From an uncultured Schlesneria sp. (GTDB taxonomy: Bacteria; Planctomycetota; Planctomycetia; Planctomycetales; Planctomycetaceae): 38,198 nucleotides of DNA. The notes beneath the pieces were generated by a model. That model saw only the letters and a program-made list of their open reading frames with translations, ran no database searches and was not told the DNA's origin. The translations under genes and the position numbers were made by a program. Shown here piece by piece: positions 1 through 8,645 of this stretch. Numbering within the stretch: position 1 is the stretch's first letter; every line of letters begins with the position of its first letter. The DNA lies in the NCBI GenBank assembly GCA_903840265.1, contig CAIMFH010000061.1, positions 1-38,198 of the forward strand, in the 5' to 3' direction.

Positions 1-143
1 GGGACAAACGCAGCCGAGGCTATCCACGGAAAAAATACGAACCCCGTTCCAAGCCACCGCAAATCTTCTACGCCACCAAAGCACAACAACGACTCGCTCA
101 GAACATCCCCGTTAACGCAAAACAAAAAGGGTTAACGGCGTAG
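1..143 (+). CDS. C-terminal tail of a probable transposase (partial)
   Basis: An open frame enters from the left edge (first full codon at base 3) and stops with TAG at 141-143, giving about 46 residues. The tail is very basic, with a PRKKYEPRSKPP stretch followed by KAQQRLAQN, as is common at the C-terminus of DDE transposases. I cannot assign an IS family. The sequence just downstream (about 183-238) carries GCGACA/GCGACAG motifs that could be the element's right end, and the next gene on the other strand is cut off exactly there. That context supports a mobile-element origin better than the protein fragment does. The rest of the gene lies outside the window. Confidence 0.4.
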   Translation, partial: DKRSRGYPRKKYEPRSKPPQIFYATKAQQRLAQNIPVNAKQKGLTA

Positions 144-238
144 CGTGGCACCCCTATTTTTCAGTAAATGTGGCAATCGCATTGGCGACAATGGCTAAGT
201 GGGAAGTTGTGAGTCCCACAGAGATTGGGAGCGACAGA
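1..238 (+). mobile_element. Right end of an insertion element (partial)
   Basis: The transposase-like tail ends at 143 and about 94 bp of non-coding sequence follow. Read inward on the minus strand from about 237, the end begins CTGTCGCTCCCAATCTCTG. The presumed left end of the element at the other window edge begins CTGTCGCGGACGCAATCTTTG at 37810, so the two look like related terminal inverted repeats. The boundary is inferred from where homology to the aminotransferase fragment stops. The exact end and any target duplication cannot be seen. Confidence 0.4.
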
Positions 239-407
239 ATCCGACATTGTGATAGTTTGCGAAAGCCCGCTCGAACGCAGCCACTTCGGGGCTCAGAACG
301 TACCACGCACTTTTGAGAACGCGATCGACGGCAACGGCAATTTCGTCAGCGAGTTGCTCGTGAAGAGGGCCTAGGTTGCCGCAGCGTACTATCACCGCAT
401 TTGTCAA
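195..407 (-). pseudogene. DegT/DnrJ/EryC1/StrS aminotransferase, N-terminal fragment
   Basis: The frame encodes an N-terminus typical of the DegT/DnrJ/EryC1/StrS sugar aminotransferases: NLGPLHEQL, then a helix, then SAWYVLSPEVAAFERAFANY, which matches the usual 'GWYILGPEVEAFEREFA' segment. After Asn-Val (about base 240) the similarity stops, and the last 16 or so residues before the TAG at 195-197 are unrelated and come from the adjoining mobile element. A full gene would be about 370-400 codons, so more than 80 percent is missing. I place the start at TTG 407 because AGGAGG lies 8 bases upstream; an ATG at 482 would give an unconserved leader. The gene is in line with the glycan genes upstream and probably made an amino-sugar for the same product before it was interrupted. 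Confidence 0.75.
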
Positions 408-573
408 TTCGACACCCTCCTGGCGGAATTTCCCCGGTCCATGCACCGGCACTCCCTGCCGGTCGGAACAGATGTATACCAAGGGGTGAAACGGAGTTAA
501 ATAGCAAATCGCGGCTGCACCTGAAGATGCGGCTAATTGGCCAAGGATTCACCGCGGTCGCCAGTGGGTTGAT

Positions 574-2139
574 TCAGGCGGCGATCGGCTTCGTCTGATC
601 ACGTGCAGGCTCAATCTTTTGGCGAGACCAACGACGTTGGATCAAACCCGATCCGCTTACGAAAGTGGCTAGCACGCCTGTAATGGCGAGCGCGAATAGC
701 CCTTGAATGAGGTACGTCTGAGTGTTCATGAACACTCCGTAATTCATCGCATAGCCTTGCAGTGGAAATTCGAGCAAGCTGAGGCTGGTTTCAAAATCTG
801 GCTGATTGATTGTCCACCAGAACTTGCTGGCGAACGCCGACAGGGCCACAAATGACAGGGTGCGACGAAGATCCCAATTCAACCGCTCGATCACACGGAT
901 TGCGAATGGGACGATCAGAGGAAAAGCGTGATCGAGATGCCGAGATTCGCCGTCCAGACTGAGCAAGAGCGCCAACGTCACTGCCAACGAGATACCGACG
1001 CCGGCCTTCTGGATTTCGCGACTGACAGAAGTCCACAACAGCACAATCAATGGCACAATCGGGCCAAAGTAAACCGCGTGTCCGACCAGGAAGATGCCGG
1101 GCTTGTAGACCGCTTTGATGAACAGTCGTAGTAGGTAAAGCCGACCATCGTTGTGGCCCGGGAGGGGGGCCAGATAGGAATATGCAAACTTCACCGCCAC
1201 GATCATCAAGCACACAGCGATCAAACGAGGCCAATCGCGAGTGAGCAGCGTGCGAATCGACTCGGCGCAGCGAACGACGTCGATCATGCGGTACAGCACA
1301 AAAAAGATGTAGACCGCAACAATCACCAGACTCAGGGGCAACAGTTGTTTCGCGGGATCGATGTAGCCGCAGATCGGCAGGTTTGCGTGGCCAACAGACC
1401 AATGGATGGCTAGTAGCACGTAGTACGTTGACAGTCCGGCAACCCAGAAATTCCAGCCGAACGGGTGACGCTGTGAGGCGGTTGGACGAATCGGTTCTTC
1501 GGCAGACAGACTTTCGCGGGGGAACAGCAAGAGCAGCGTCCCCTGAAACATCATGGTCGGCCAGACGAAGGCCCCGATGACGGTCAGTACTAGCAAGCTC
1601 CAGAACCTGCGCAGCATGTAGAGGTAGAGCATCCAGCAACCGATGGCGAAGGCAGGGATGTCGGTCAGCACCGGGTAATAGCTGGTGTGCTTGACCACCG
1701 CAAAATTGAGAATGAGTGCGCAAAAACCGAGCCACTTACCGCGCGATCCGATTGACATCAGCGTGGCGATGCGAACCCAGCACGCGCCCACACTGGTGAT
1801 ACAGAGAATATTCAACAAGCCGAATCCATGAATGACATTTTCGTCGCTCATGGACAGTCCGCACAGCTTCAGACCGCAGTAAACGATTGCTGAAGGAAGG
1901 ACACGTCGAATCGTGTAGAGGTCGAGAGGAATCTCGTCTGTCTGAAATAGAGCCCCTTTCGCCAATTCACCATAGACCTGGCCGTCCCAACCCAGGCCAT
2001 TGGCGATCGGGATTTTCTCCGCGCAGAAATAGCCGACCACGGCGATCAGAGCCGTCGCAGCGACAATCAGCAGATCGTGAGGGAGGCGAATGCCTGGTGC
2101 GGCATTCGCCTCTTCGACCACTAGTCTCGGTTGAAGCAT
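574..2139 (-). CDS. Polytopic membrane protein in a glycan cluster, GT-C-like
   Basis: The product is 521 residues with about eleven hydrophobic segments, the first near residues 24-41 and the last near 475-500. An early soluble loop carries GWDGQVYGELAKG and then RRVLPSAIVY, acidic and aromatic features in the position where GT-C fold glycosyltransferases keep catalytic residues. I recognise no named family, so glycosyltransferase function is an inference. The start ATG lies 19 bp after the stop of the glycosyltransferase gene, which indicates co-transcription with it and with the sulfotransferase further upstream. A polyprenyl-phosphate-sugar-using transferase or a flippase would both fit a GtrB-like partner. 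The broken aminotransferase gene follows 167 bp downstream. Confidence 0.65.
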   Translation of the reverse strand: MLQPRLVVEEANAAPGIRLPHDLLIVAATALIAVVGYFCAEKIPIANGLGWDGQVYGELAKGALFQTDEIPLDLYTIRRVLPSAIVYCGLKLCGLSMSDENVIHGFGLLNILCITSVGACWVRIATLMSIGSRGKWLGFCALILNFAVVKHTSYYPVLTDIPAFAIGCWMLYLYMLRRFWSLLVLTVIGAFVWPTMMFQGTLLLLFPRESLSAEEPIRPTASQRHPFGWNFWVAGLSTYYVLLAIHWSVGHANLPICGYIDPAKQLLPLSLVIVAVYIFFVLYRMIDVVRCAESIRTLLTRDWPRLIAVCLMIVAVKFAYSYLAPLPGHNDGRLYLLRLFIKAVYKPGIFLVGHAVYFGPIVPLIVLLWTSVSREIQKAGVGISLAVTLALLLSLDGESRHLDHAFPLIVPFAIRVIERLNWDLRRTLSFVALSAFASKFWWTINQPDFETSLSLLEFPLQGYAMNYGVFMNTQTYLIQGLFALAITGVLATFVSGSGLIQRRWSRQKIEPARDQTKPIAA

Positions 2140-2157
2140 CGATCACTCGCTTTGCGG

Positions 2158-3297
2158 TCACACATTTCGGATCGAGGCATCGTTCTTGAGAAATCGAGGT
2201 TTGCTAATGGTTGTGGATTCGTGATCTGAATTTGAACCACTTGAATAGCTCGGCAGGTCGCCCAGGGGTTCGGCAAAATAGCCGGGCCCGTCTCGCATTT
2301 CTTCGAGAATTCGCCAGAGATAGATGCCCAACGAGCCAGCCGCCAGCAGGACCAATCCCGTACACCCGATAATCGTGGCGATCAGCGACCCGAACCACAC
2401 GAAGTTGCTGGAGTTCCCCGCACGCAAGGCGGTGCTGACAACGGCGGTTAGCGTGACTAATCCAGTTGCTGCCAGCACGCCACCTACTAGCAACCAGATC
2501 GTCAAGAAGATCGTCGAAGTGTCCAGCAGCGTATCGATGACGAGTCGCAGCTTCTTTTGAAACGTCCACTTCGAGGTGCCGAAGCGTCGCTGGGTGGGTG
2601 TGTATTTCACGAACTCCGTCGAAAACGGTTGCCCGAAAATCCAGGAGTTCAAATTGCGAGTTCGCGGGGCGTGGCGCAGGCAGTGTTCGACGACGTGCCG
2701 ATCAATCACTCTCAGCGCCGCTTCGTTCGCCTCTCGAGACGAGTTTCCGAGTCGATTGCGCAACCAATAGAACAGTCGAGCACCCGCTTCGTTGAAGAAT
2801 CCTCCCCGATCACGACCGATTGCGATCGTCCCGACAACCGACGCACCAGCCTGCCAGAGCTTAAGTGATTGACGGATGAGCTCGATCCCCTCCTGCAGGT
2901 CGGCGACAGTGAAGGCGACGGCATCTCCCGTGCAGTAGTCGAGACCGGCTCGATAGGCAGTATGAGATCCGCAGTTGCGTCCCAGTCGAATCGCACGGAC
3001 GTGGTGAGAACGTCGGCAGAGTTCACCCAGGATCTGTGGCGTCTGGTCCGTCGAATGGTCATCAATGAAGAGGATTTCGAAGTCGTATTCGGGGTCAGCC
3101 GCCAAGTCTTCGACGAAATCGGGGATTTCTTGACGAAGCGACTCCTCTTCATTCAGGCAGGGAATCATCAACGAGACTTTGGGGCGTCGATTTGACGATT
3201 GATCGATTCGATAGTTGGCATGTCCAATAAACGCGACTTCGTTCGGCGAATTCGCATCGCTCGAACCGGCGTCAAATCCATCCTTGGATAACGACAC
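2158..3297 (-). CDS. GT2 glycosyltransferase, GtrB/ArnC/dolichol-phosphate-mannose-synthase type
   Basis: This 379-residue protein probably transfers a sugar from a nucleotide donor to undecaprenyl phosphate at the cytoplasmic membrane. The GT2 core starts near residue 40 with VSLMIPCLNEEESL. The nucleotide/metal motif LFIDDHSTD lies at about 76-84 and the second acidic site VADLQ at about 131-135, which is the ADLQ signature of the GtrB/DPM1 group. RRFGTSKW, near residue 240, corresponds to the usual R-x-G-x-SKY segment. Two C-terminal transmembrane helices (about 265-290 and 300-325) match the ArnC/GtrB layout. The start is GTG with an AAGGGTGAG ribosome site upstream. An unusual Asn/Ser-rich leader of about 38 residues precedes the domain. 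It sits between the sulfotransferase (68 bp upstream) and the GT-C-like membrane protein (19 bp downstream). Confidence 0.85.
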   Translation of the reverse strand: MSLSKDGFDAGSSDANSPNEVAFIGHANYRIDQSSNRRPKVSLMIPCLNEEESLRQEIPDFVEDLAADPEYDFEILFIDDHSTDQTPQILGELCRRSHHVRAIRLGRNCGSHTAYRAGLDYCTGDAVAFTVADLQEGIELIRQSLKLWQAGASVVGTIAIGRDRGGFFNEAGARLFYWLRNRLGNSSREANEAALRVIDRHVVEHCLRHAPRTRNLNSWIFGQPFSTEFVKYTPTQRRFGTSKWTFQKKLRLVIDTLLDTSTIFLTIWLLVGGVLAATGLVTLTAVVSTALRAGNSSNFVWFGSLIATIIGCTGLVLLAAGSLGIYLWRILEEMRDGPGYFAEPLGDLPSYSSGSNSDHESTTISKPRFLKNDASIRNV

Positions 3298-3365
3298 GTT
3301 TCACTCACCCTTCTTCGATTTCATCCACGACTGAAGCGTGGCGACATTCAGCGGGGTCCGCCTGC

Positions 3366-4163
3366 TCACGGTTGACTCCAATGACTGAGGTCACGACCGA
3401 TCAATTCCTGAAGTTCCTGATTAGGGCCCGCATAGAGCTGACACAACTGCTCCCGAAGATCCTGGGACAACACCTGATCCCGTGTTTCGTCGCGATCGCG
3501 CGAGGTATTGACTGATTCGTGGAGATCGATCGGCGGCAGAATGACAGTCGCTCCAACAAAAGCCATCAAGTCCGCGGCGACGCGAGCCGGATCAGCGATG
3601 ATGTCGTCGTGCAGGACGATCTTGATTTGCTCGCGGGGAAACAGCTTCAGGTAAGGCTGAAGCAATTTGGCATACATGCCACGCGAGATGTGCGAGAATG
3701 GACGTGCGAAGCGGACGACCGGCGCGTAGCAGGATTCGCGAGCGGCCTCCTGCTTGATCGCTTCTGCGAAGGACAACGTTTCATGGCCATTTCGCGTCGA
3801 CCACAGAAAGTTCGAGAACGCTCGTTCGACGGGTTCGCGCAGCACGAAGATCAGTTTTGCATTCGGCAGATGCTGGAAGATTCGTTCGGGAACGACTGGC
3901 GACTCGAGATAGTTCGCACTCTTCTCGCCGCGAATCGCGTCTAGAGAACTGGCGGCGAAAAAGCGTTCCGAGTAGTAGTCCAAGCCCTTGGCGTACTCTT
4001 CGTCAACCAGAAAGAACTTTGGCTCGGGCGCTCGGGGTTTGGCTAGATAAATCTCGGGATGATGATCCAGCAGGTTGTACAAGTAGGTCGTACCGGATCG
4101 GGGCGCACCGGCGATGATGAACGCGGGCAACGGTCGCGATGTGACCTCTGATTGCTGGACCAC
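3366..4163 (-). CDS. Sulfotransferase (PAPS-dependent)
   Basis: The 265-residue protein has the two PAPS-binding signatures of the sulfotransferase family. The 5'-phosphosulfate loop GAPRSGTTYLYNLL lies at residues 19-32 and the 3'-phosphate site LREPVERAFSNFLWS at about 108-122, with Arg109 and Ser117 in the expected places. Length and arrangement fit bacterial carbohydrate sulfotransferases that act in the cytoplasm. It is the first gene of a minus-strand group with a GT2 glycosyltransferase and a polytopic membrane protein, so its acceptor is probably a surface glycan or glycolipid. The start is GTG at 4163, preceded by AGGA at a suitable distance. The acceptor cannot be deduced from sequence. 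Confidence 0.88.
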   Translation of the reverse strand: MVQQSEVTSRPLPAFIIAGAPRSGTTYLYNLLDHHPEIYLAKPRAPEPKFFLVDEEYAKGLDYYSERFFAASSLDAIRGEKSANYLESPVVPERIFQHLPNAKLIFVLREPVERAFSNFLWSTRNGHETLSFAEAIKQEAARESCYAPVVRFARPFSHISRGMYAKLLQPYLKLFPREQIKIVLHDDIIADPARVAADLMAFVGATVILPPIDLHESVNTSRDRDETRDQVLSQDLREQLCQLYAGPNQELQELIGRDLSHWSQP

Positions 4164-4552
4164 TTGGCTATCCTGAATTCCTCTGGGGACCTGTCATCCC
4201 CGAATCTTCCGCCACAAGAGGCCCGCGAAGTCTAGTTAAAACCGACGACACGTATAGGCGATTCATTCGGATTTCAGGCAGGCTTCATGTGGTCGCGACA
4301 TTTGGTCGCTCTGACTGTGGAAACCCGAACACTCTATTCGTTCACGAATCTAGAAAATGGCCTGAGGTGCAGATTTGGCCGGTCACGCGTGTTCGTCTGC
4401 TGACAGAGACACGAAGAGATCTGCACTGACGCAACTGAGATTCAGCGAGCAGGTTGCGATACCAACGGGGTTAGCACATAGCAGAACCCGATGACCCGCT
4501 CGGCAACCTTCGCCGGAGAACAAGCGATTTTCGGTCGCGTGAAGAACACCCA
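4164..4552. other. Intergenic region, no gene seen
   Basis: 389 bp lie between the 3' end of the Ig-like membrane protein gene and the start of the sulfotransferase gene, both on the minus strand. I saw no tRNA, no strong hairpin with a T-tract and no convincing reading frame. It should contain the promoter of the sulfotransferase-glycosyltransferase group, but no clear -35/-10 pair stands out. Confidence 0.4.
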
Positions 4553-5026
4553 CTACGGATTGACGGTAATCTTCACCATTCCGAAGCTCGAACGGGCTCC
4601 ATCCTCATTGCGAACGGTGTACATCAGGACATCCTGGCCGACGAATTCGGGGTTGGGAACGTAGGTAACAACACCCATGTCCGAGATCGACGTCACTTCA
4701 CCATGGCCGGGTGCGCGCTCAATTTTCACTGACTTGAGGTTCAGAAGTCCTATTGGATCGGCATCGTTCATCACGACGTTGATGTCGACGGGTTGATTTC
4801 GAGTCGTGACAGCGACGTCATCACCAATAATCGGCGGAAAATCGATTTTTAGGTTTCGAAGAGCCCAGATGGGGAAGAGGATCGCCACCAGCAGAGCTGT
4901 TCCAGCGGAAATCGCCAGCAAGTAGCTGCGCCAGCCCACTTGCGACAGCTTCCCTTCGACCGCACTGGCGTCGTCAGCACTTCGAATCGGATCAGATGAG
5001 TTTGAGGGAACCGGTGAACTACTCAT
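4553..5026 (-). CDS. Membrane-anchored protein with a bacterial Ig-like (cadherin-like) domain
   Basis: A 157-residue protein. A polar Ser/Asp-rich N-terminus of about 45 residues is followed by one hydrophobic segment (YLLAISAGTALLVAILFPIWAL), which should anchor it in the membrane, and then a single Ig-like domain. That domain has the pattern of the Ig-like repeats of large adhesins (Big_9/Big_17 type): DDVAVTTRNQPVDINVVMND near the start, then APGHGEVTS, GVVTYVPNPEFVGQDVLMYTV and a closing VKITV. A longer frame runs upstream to 5194, but ATG 5026 has GGAAG six bases before it and begins the sensible sequence MSSSPVPSNSSD. The function is unknown; a stand-alone single domain of this type is more likely a binding or scaffold module than an enzyme. 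Confidence 0.7.
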   Translation of the reverse strand: MSSSPVPSNSSDPIRSADDASAVEGKLSQVGWRSYLLAISAGTALLVAILFPIWALRNLKIDFPPIIGDDVAVTTRNQPVDINVVMNDADPIGLLNLKSVKIERAPGHGEVTSISDMGVVTYVPNPEFVGQDVLMYTVRNEDGARSSFGMVKITVNP

Positions 5027-5211
5027 TGTTCGCTTCCATGGAAGCCTGGCATCGCGTTGCCCCAAGACAATACGGTTCAGGACCGATCCTGCGGCACGGA
5101 GATGTTTTAGAACATTGAGCCAAACAATCCAATCCCGTTTCGGTCGAACTCCCAAGCCACAGTACACTGTTATGGCCCCGAAGTTCTCAAACACTCACCG
5201 GCTCGATGCAG

Positions 5212-6489
5212 TCAGTTCGCATCGATTTCGTGAGCCACCAGGTCCGCGTAGGTTTCTCGACGACGGATCACCTTCACGTCGGTGCCGTCCACGAGGAGTT
5301 CGGTGGCTCGGGGGCGCGAGTTGTAGTTGCTGCTCATCGCGGTTCCATAGGCTCCCGCACTGAAGATGGCCAGCAAATCGCCGCGTGTCATGGGTGGCAG
5401 GTAGCGATCTTTGGCGAAGTAGTCGCTCGATTCGCAGACCGGGCCGACGACATCGGTTTTCTCGCAGCCCGCAATCTCGCCTTCCACGTTGTCCGGCATC
5501 GCGATCGAAGGCTGGACTGGCCAGAGGCGGTGGAACGAGTCGTACATCGCGGGACGAATCAGGTCGTTCATGGCCCCGTCCTGAATTACGAATAGCTTGC
5601 CACCTTCCCGCTTGGTAAAGACGACGCGGCTGACCAGGATGCAGGAGTTGCCGACCACGAAGCGGCCCGGTTCCAGAGCCAACCGGCACTTGGCGGCCTT
5701 TACAGCGGGGACGATCACCTTGGCATATGCGTCGGCTGGCAAACCTTCGTTGCCGCGATAGCTGATGCCGAATCCGCCACCCAAGTTGATCCAATTGATG
5801 TCGTGGCCATCTTTACGCAGGGCTTCAACGACTTCAATCGCCTTATGGCCGGCCGCTTCGTAGGGGTCGGTCGTGAGAATCGGCGAGCCGAGGTGCATGT
5901 GAATGCCCTTGAGTGCCAGCCGCTTATCGCGCAACACTTTCGCGGCGAGTTCGCGGAAGCGTTCGATATCCATCCCGAACTTGTTTCCCTTTTTGCCGGT
6001 CGTCGTCTTGGCGTGTGTCTTGGCATCGATATCGGGGTTCAGGCGAAGGGCAACGTTGCCGACCACTCCCATTGATCCGGCGACGGCAGCGATGGCATCG
6101 AGTTCCTGTTCGCTCTCGACGTCGAACATCAGGATCTTGTTTTCGAGGGCAAAACGGATTTCTTCATCGGTCTTACCGACGCCAGCGAAGACGACTTTTG
6201 ACGTGTCGCCGCCGGCTGCTTTCACGCGATAGAGTTCGCCGCCCGAGACGACGTCGAAGCTGCTGCCAGCGTCGCGCATCACTTTCAGGACACCGAGCGT
6301 CGAGTTCGCTTTGACCGAATAGCAGATCACCGGATCGACTTCGGCAAACGCGGTTTGAATTTGCTTCAGTTGACCGAGCAGGAACGATTTCGAATAGATC
6401 CACAGAGGCGTACCGTGTTGCTCGGCCAGCTTCGCGACCGGAACCTTCTCGCAATACAACTCGCCATCGTGATAGGAAAAAGCTTCCAT
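5212..6489 (-). CDS. lysA: Diaminopimelate decarboxylase
   Basis: The enzyme removes CO2 from meso-diaminopimelate to give L-lysine, the last step of lysine synthesis, using pyridoxal phosphate in the cytoplasm. The 425-residue protein has the alanine-racemase-like barrel with the PLP lysine in YSVKAN (Lys60), the phosphate-binding GGGFG at 237-241, EPGR at 273-276 and the dimer-interface catalytic Cys352 in CESSD. All expected fold III decarboxylase motifs are present and the length is normal. The start ATG 6489 has GAGAG upstream. asd lies upstream on the same strand, but a hairpin terminator in the gap suggests separate transcripts. Confidence 0.95.
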   Translation of the reverse strand: MEAFSYHDGELYCEKVPVAKLAEQHGTPLWIYSKSFLLGQLKQIQTAFAEVDPVICYSVKANSTLGVLKVMRDAGSSFDVVSGGELYRVKAAGGDTSKVVFAGVGKTDEEIRFALENKILMFDVESEQELDAIAAVAGSMGVVGNVALRLNPDIDAKTHAKTTTGKKGNKFGMDIERFRELAAKVLRDKRLALKGIHMHLGSPILTTDPYEAAGHKAIEVVEALRKDGHDINWINLGGGFGISYRGNEGLPADAYAKVIVPAVKAAKCRLALEPGRFVVGNSCILVSRVVFTKREGGKLFVIQDGAMNDLIRPAMYDSFHRLWPVQPSIAMPDNVEGEIAGCEKTDVVGPVCESSDYFAKDRYLPPMTRGDLLAIFSAGAYGTAMSSNYNSRPRATELLVDGTDVKVIRRRETYADLVAHEIDAN

Positions 6490-6562
6490 GTCGGCAGATC
6501 TCTCAAGAAGTTAGTCGAGTCGTTTGAGTCGACTCACTGGATGCATGTTTATCAAGAACAAA

Positions 6563-6583
6563 GCCGTCATCGGAGATGACGGC
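6563..6583 (-). terminator. Hairpin terminator downstream of asd
   Basis: Perfect 9-bp inverted repeat GCCGTCATC/GATGACGGC with a 3-base loop. Read on the minus strand it is followed by TTTGTTCTT. It lies 18 bp after the asd stop and before lysA, so it should end the asd transcript. Confidence 0.7.
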
Positions 6584-6601
6584 CTGCAATCGCAATTCGA
6601 A

Positions 6602-7630
6602 TTAAAGCTTGTGATTGGCGAGGAGTTCCGCAATCTGCACGGCATTCGTAGCGGCACCCTTGCGCAGGTTATCGCTGACGCACCAGAAGGTCAGTCCGTT
6701 CGGATGTGACAGATCGCGACGGACTCGTCCGATGAAGACTTCGTCGCGACCGGTGCAGTTCATCGGCATCGGGTATTTGCCGTTTTGGAGGTCATCCATC
6801 ACGATAATGCCGGGGAATGATTCAAACAACTGGCGAGCTTCATCGGGCGAGACGGGCCGCTCGGTCTCGACCCAGATCGTTTCGCTGTGACAGTTCGCCA
6901 CCGGAATTCGAATACAGGTCGCCGAGATCTGAATTGATTCGTCGCCGAGAATCTTGCGAGTCTCGTAGACCATCTTCATTTCTTCGCTGGTGTACCCCTC
7001 TTCCTTGTGTCCGCCGATTTGTGGGATCGCGTTGAAAGCAATCGCGTGCTTGAACGCGGAGTACTCGTATTCCCCGCTCGTCAGGCTGGCCTTCGTTCCT
7101 TCGTACAGATCGGTCGTTCCTTGCAGGCCAGCGCCACTGACGGCTTGATAGGTGCTGACGATCACCCGCTTCACCTTGGCCGCGTCATGCAGCGGCTTCA
7201 GCGCGATGACCATCTGAGTCGTCGAGCAGTTCGGGCTGGAAATGATTCCGCGGCCCTTGGCGAGCAGGTTGAGCGCGGCCTGAGGATTGATTTCGGGAAT
7301 GACCAGCGGAACTTCCGGGTTCATGCGGAAATAGCCCGATTCATCGATGACGAGACAACCGGCTTCCACCGCGGCGGGAAAGTAGTCGCGCGCGGTCTCG
7401 TCGGGCGTGCTGCCGATGACCAGGTTGTGACCCTTGAACGACTCTTTCGTCAGTTCCTGAACGGTGTATTCGTTGCCTTGGAACTTCAGCTTGGTTCCGG
7501 CGCTGCGTTTGGACGACAGGAAGGTCCATGATCCCGCTTTGTAGCGGCGCTCTTCGAGCTGTTGGCACATGATCCGACCCACGGCCCCGGTGGCCCCGAC
7601 GACAGCGACTGACTGAAACACGGTCGACAT
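6602..7630 (-). CDS. asd: Aspartate-semialdehyde dehydrogenase
   Basis: The enzyme reduces aspartyl phosphate to aspartate semialdehyde with NADPH, feeding lysine/diaminopimelate, threonine and methionine synthesis. The 342-residue protein has the N-terminal Rossmann motif GATGAVG (12-18), the catalytic cysteine in SSPNCSTTQM (Cys135), the conserved glutamine in YQAVSGAG (Gln162) and the general-acid histidine in the NCHSE segment (His248). Length is typical. The ATG at 7630 has its AAAGG directly adjacent, so translation may instead begin at GTG 7621 (giving MFQSVAVVGATG), which has the same AAAGGA at a better distance. A hairpin terminator follows the stop. Its neighbour lysA acts in the same pathway. 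Confidence 0.95.
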   Translation of the reverse strand: MSTVFQSVAVVGATGAVGRIMCQQLEERRYKAGSWTFLSSKRSAGTKLKFQGNEYTVQELTKESFKGHNLVIGSTPDETARDYFPAAVEAGCLVIDESGYFRMNPEVPLVIPEINPQAALNLLAKGRGIISSPNCSTTQMVIALKPLHDAAKVKRVIVSTYQAVSGAGLQGTTDLYEGTKASLTSGEYEYSAFKHAIAFNAIPQIGGHKEEGYTSEEMKMVYETRKILGDESIQISATCIRIPVANCHSETIWVETERPVSPDEARQLFESFPGIIVMDDLQNGKYPMPMNCTGRDEVFIGRVRRDLSHPNGLTFWCVSDNLRKGAATNAVQIAELLANHKL

Positions 7631-7914
7631 CCTTTGGAAAAAATCCGCTCGTGGAATCTCGTCTGCTAAATAGACTGACCCGATCCGGTCACAAGAATTC
7701 CGTCACTTAACGGGAGGGGACGCGGGTGAGAGCAGCGAGGTTCGCGGGGCGGCAATGGCCTGAAATAATAGCGAACTGCCAAGACCATGATCAATCGCCG
7801 CCGGAATTCCAGGTCAGACAAACCGAGATTCTTGTCTGAAAATGGTGTTTAGAGTGACTTTGATGTCACGGCGACAACTGCCAACAGGGCCGCAATCTGC
7901 TGCCAGATAACCAG

Positions 7915-8535
7915 TTACGACTCTTTACGGCCATACAGGCCGTTTTCGCGAAGATACATCTCCACAGCACGAGGAACCAGATACCGGACACTCAATCCAT
8001 CCGCCACGCGATTGCGAATGTCGGTCGCAGAAGTGTCGATTCCCGGCATCTCGACGAACTGAACGCGTCCTGAGGCATCGATTCCGAGTTGCTCGGTCAG
8101 AATCTGGACCGTTTCCGCTTGAGCCACTGCTGCCCGGCCTCGGTTCACCGCGACGACGGTGGCGAGTTCCAGAATCCGCCTGGGTTCGCGCCAGGTTGGC
8201 AGATCGCGAACCGAATCCGCGCCGATCAGTAGAAACAATTCTCGAGACGGATCGGAGGCAGTCAGCTCTTCGAGTGTCGTGACGGTGTAAGACGGACCGC
8301 TGCGGTTCAGTTCGATGCTGCTGAGTTTGAAGGCGGGATTGCCAGCAATCGCAAACTCGATCATCTCGCTACGGGCTTTGGCAGACGAAATGGTGGCGTC
8401 CAATTTGTGCGGCGGCAGTGCCGCCGGTACGAACCAAACTTCGTCCAGTCGGCATTGCTCCCAGCACTGCTCGGCCAGTACGAGATGGCCGAGATGGATC
8501 GGATCGAATGTGCCACCAAAAATCCCGATCCGCAT
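7915..8535 (-). CDS. nadD: Nicotinate-nucleotide adenylyltransferase
   Basis: The enzyme joins nicotinate mononucleotide and ATP to form deamido-NAD in NAD synthesis. The protein opens with MRIGIFGGTFDPIHLGHL, the HxGH nucleotidyltransferase signature in the form typical of NadD. It contains the PHK segment of the substrate site (PAALPPHKL) and ends with the SATDIR motif that corresponds to the family's ISSTxIR. From ATG 8535 the product is 206 residues, the usual length. The frame can be extended to ATG 8583, but that adds an unconserved Asn/Ser-rich leader without a ribosome site, whereas AAGGA precedes 8535. No ribosomal-silencing factor or ObgE gene is adjacent. Confidence 0.92.
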   Translation of the reverse strand: MRIGIFGGTFDPIHLGHLVLAEQCWEQCRLDEVWFVPAALPPHKLDATISSAKARSEMIEFAIAGNPAFKLSSIELNRSGPSYTVTTLEELTASDPSRELFLLIGADSVRDLPTWREPRRILELATVVAVNRGRAAVAQAETVQILTEQLGIDASGRVQFVEMPGIDTSATDIRNRVADGLSVRYLVPRAVEMYLRENGLYGRKES

Positions 8536-8645
8536 GAGTCCCGTGTCCTTGTTGTTTCGCACACTAGAATTGGGTGATGACATTTCGCAGCCATCACAAT
8601 TTCGGGACCGTCGATGACGAAAAAATGAACCTGCTGCCGATGGAA

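Noticed and set aside
7631-7914. Possible RNA gene between nadD and asd
   Set aside because: I could not find a stable fold, tRNA features or a promoter; it appears to be ordinary spacer.
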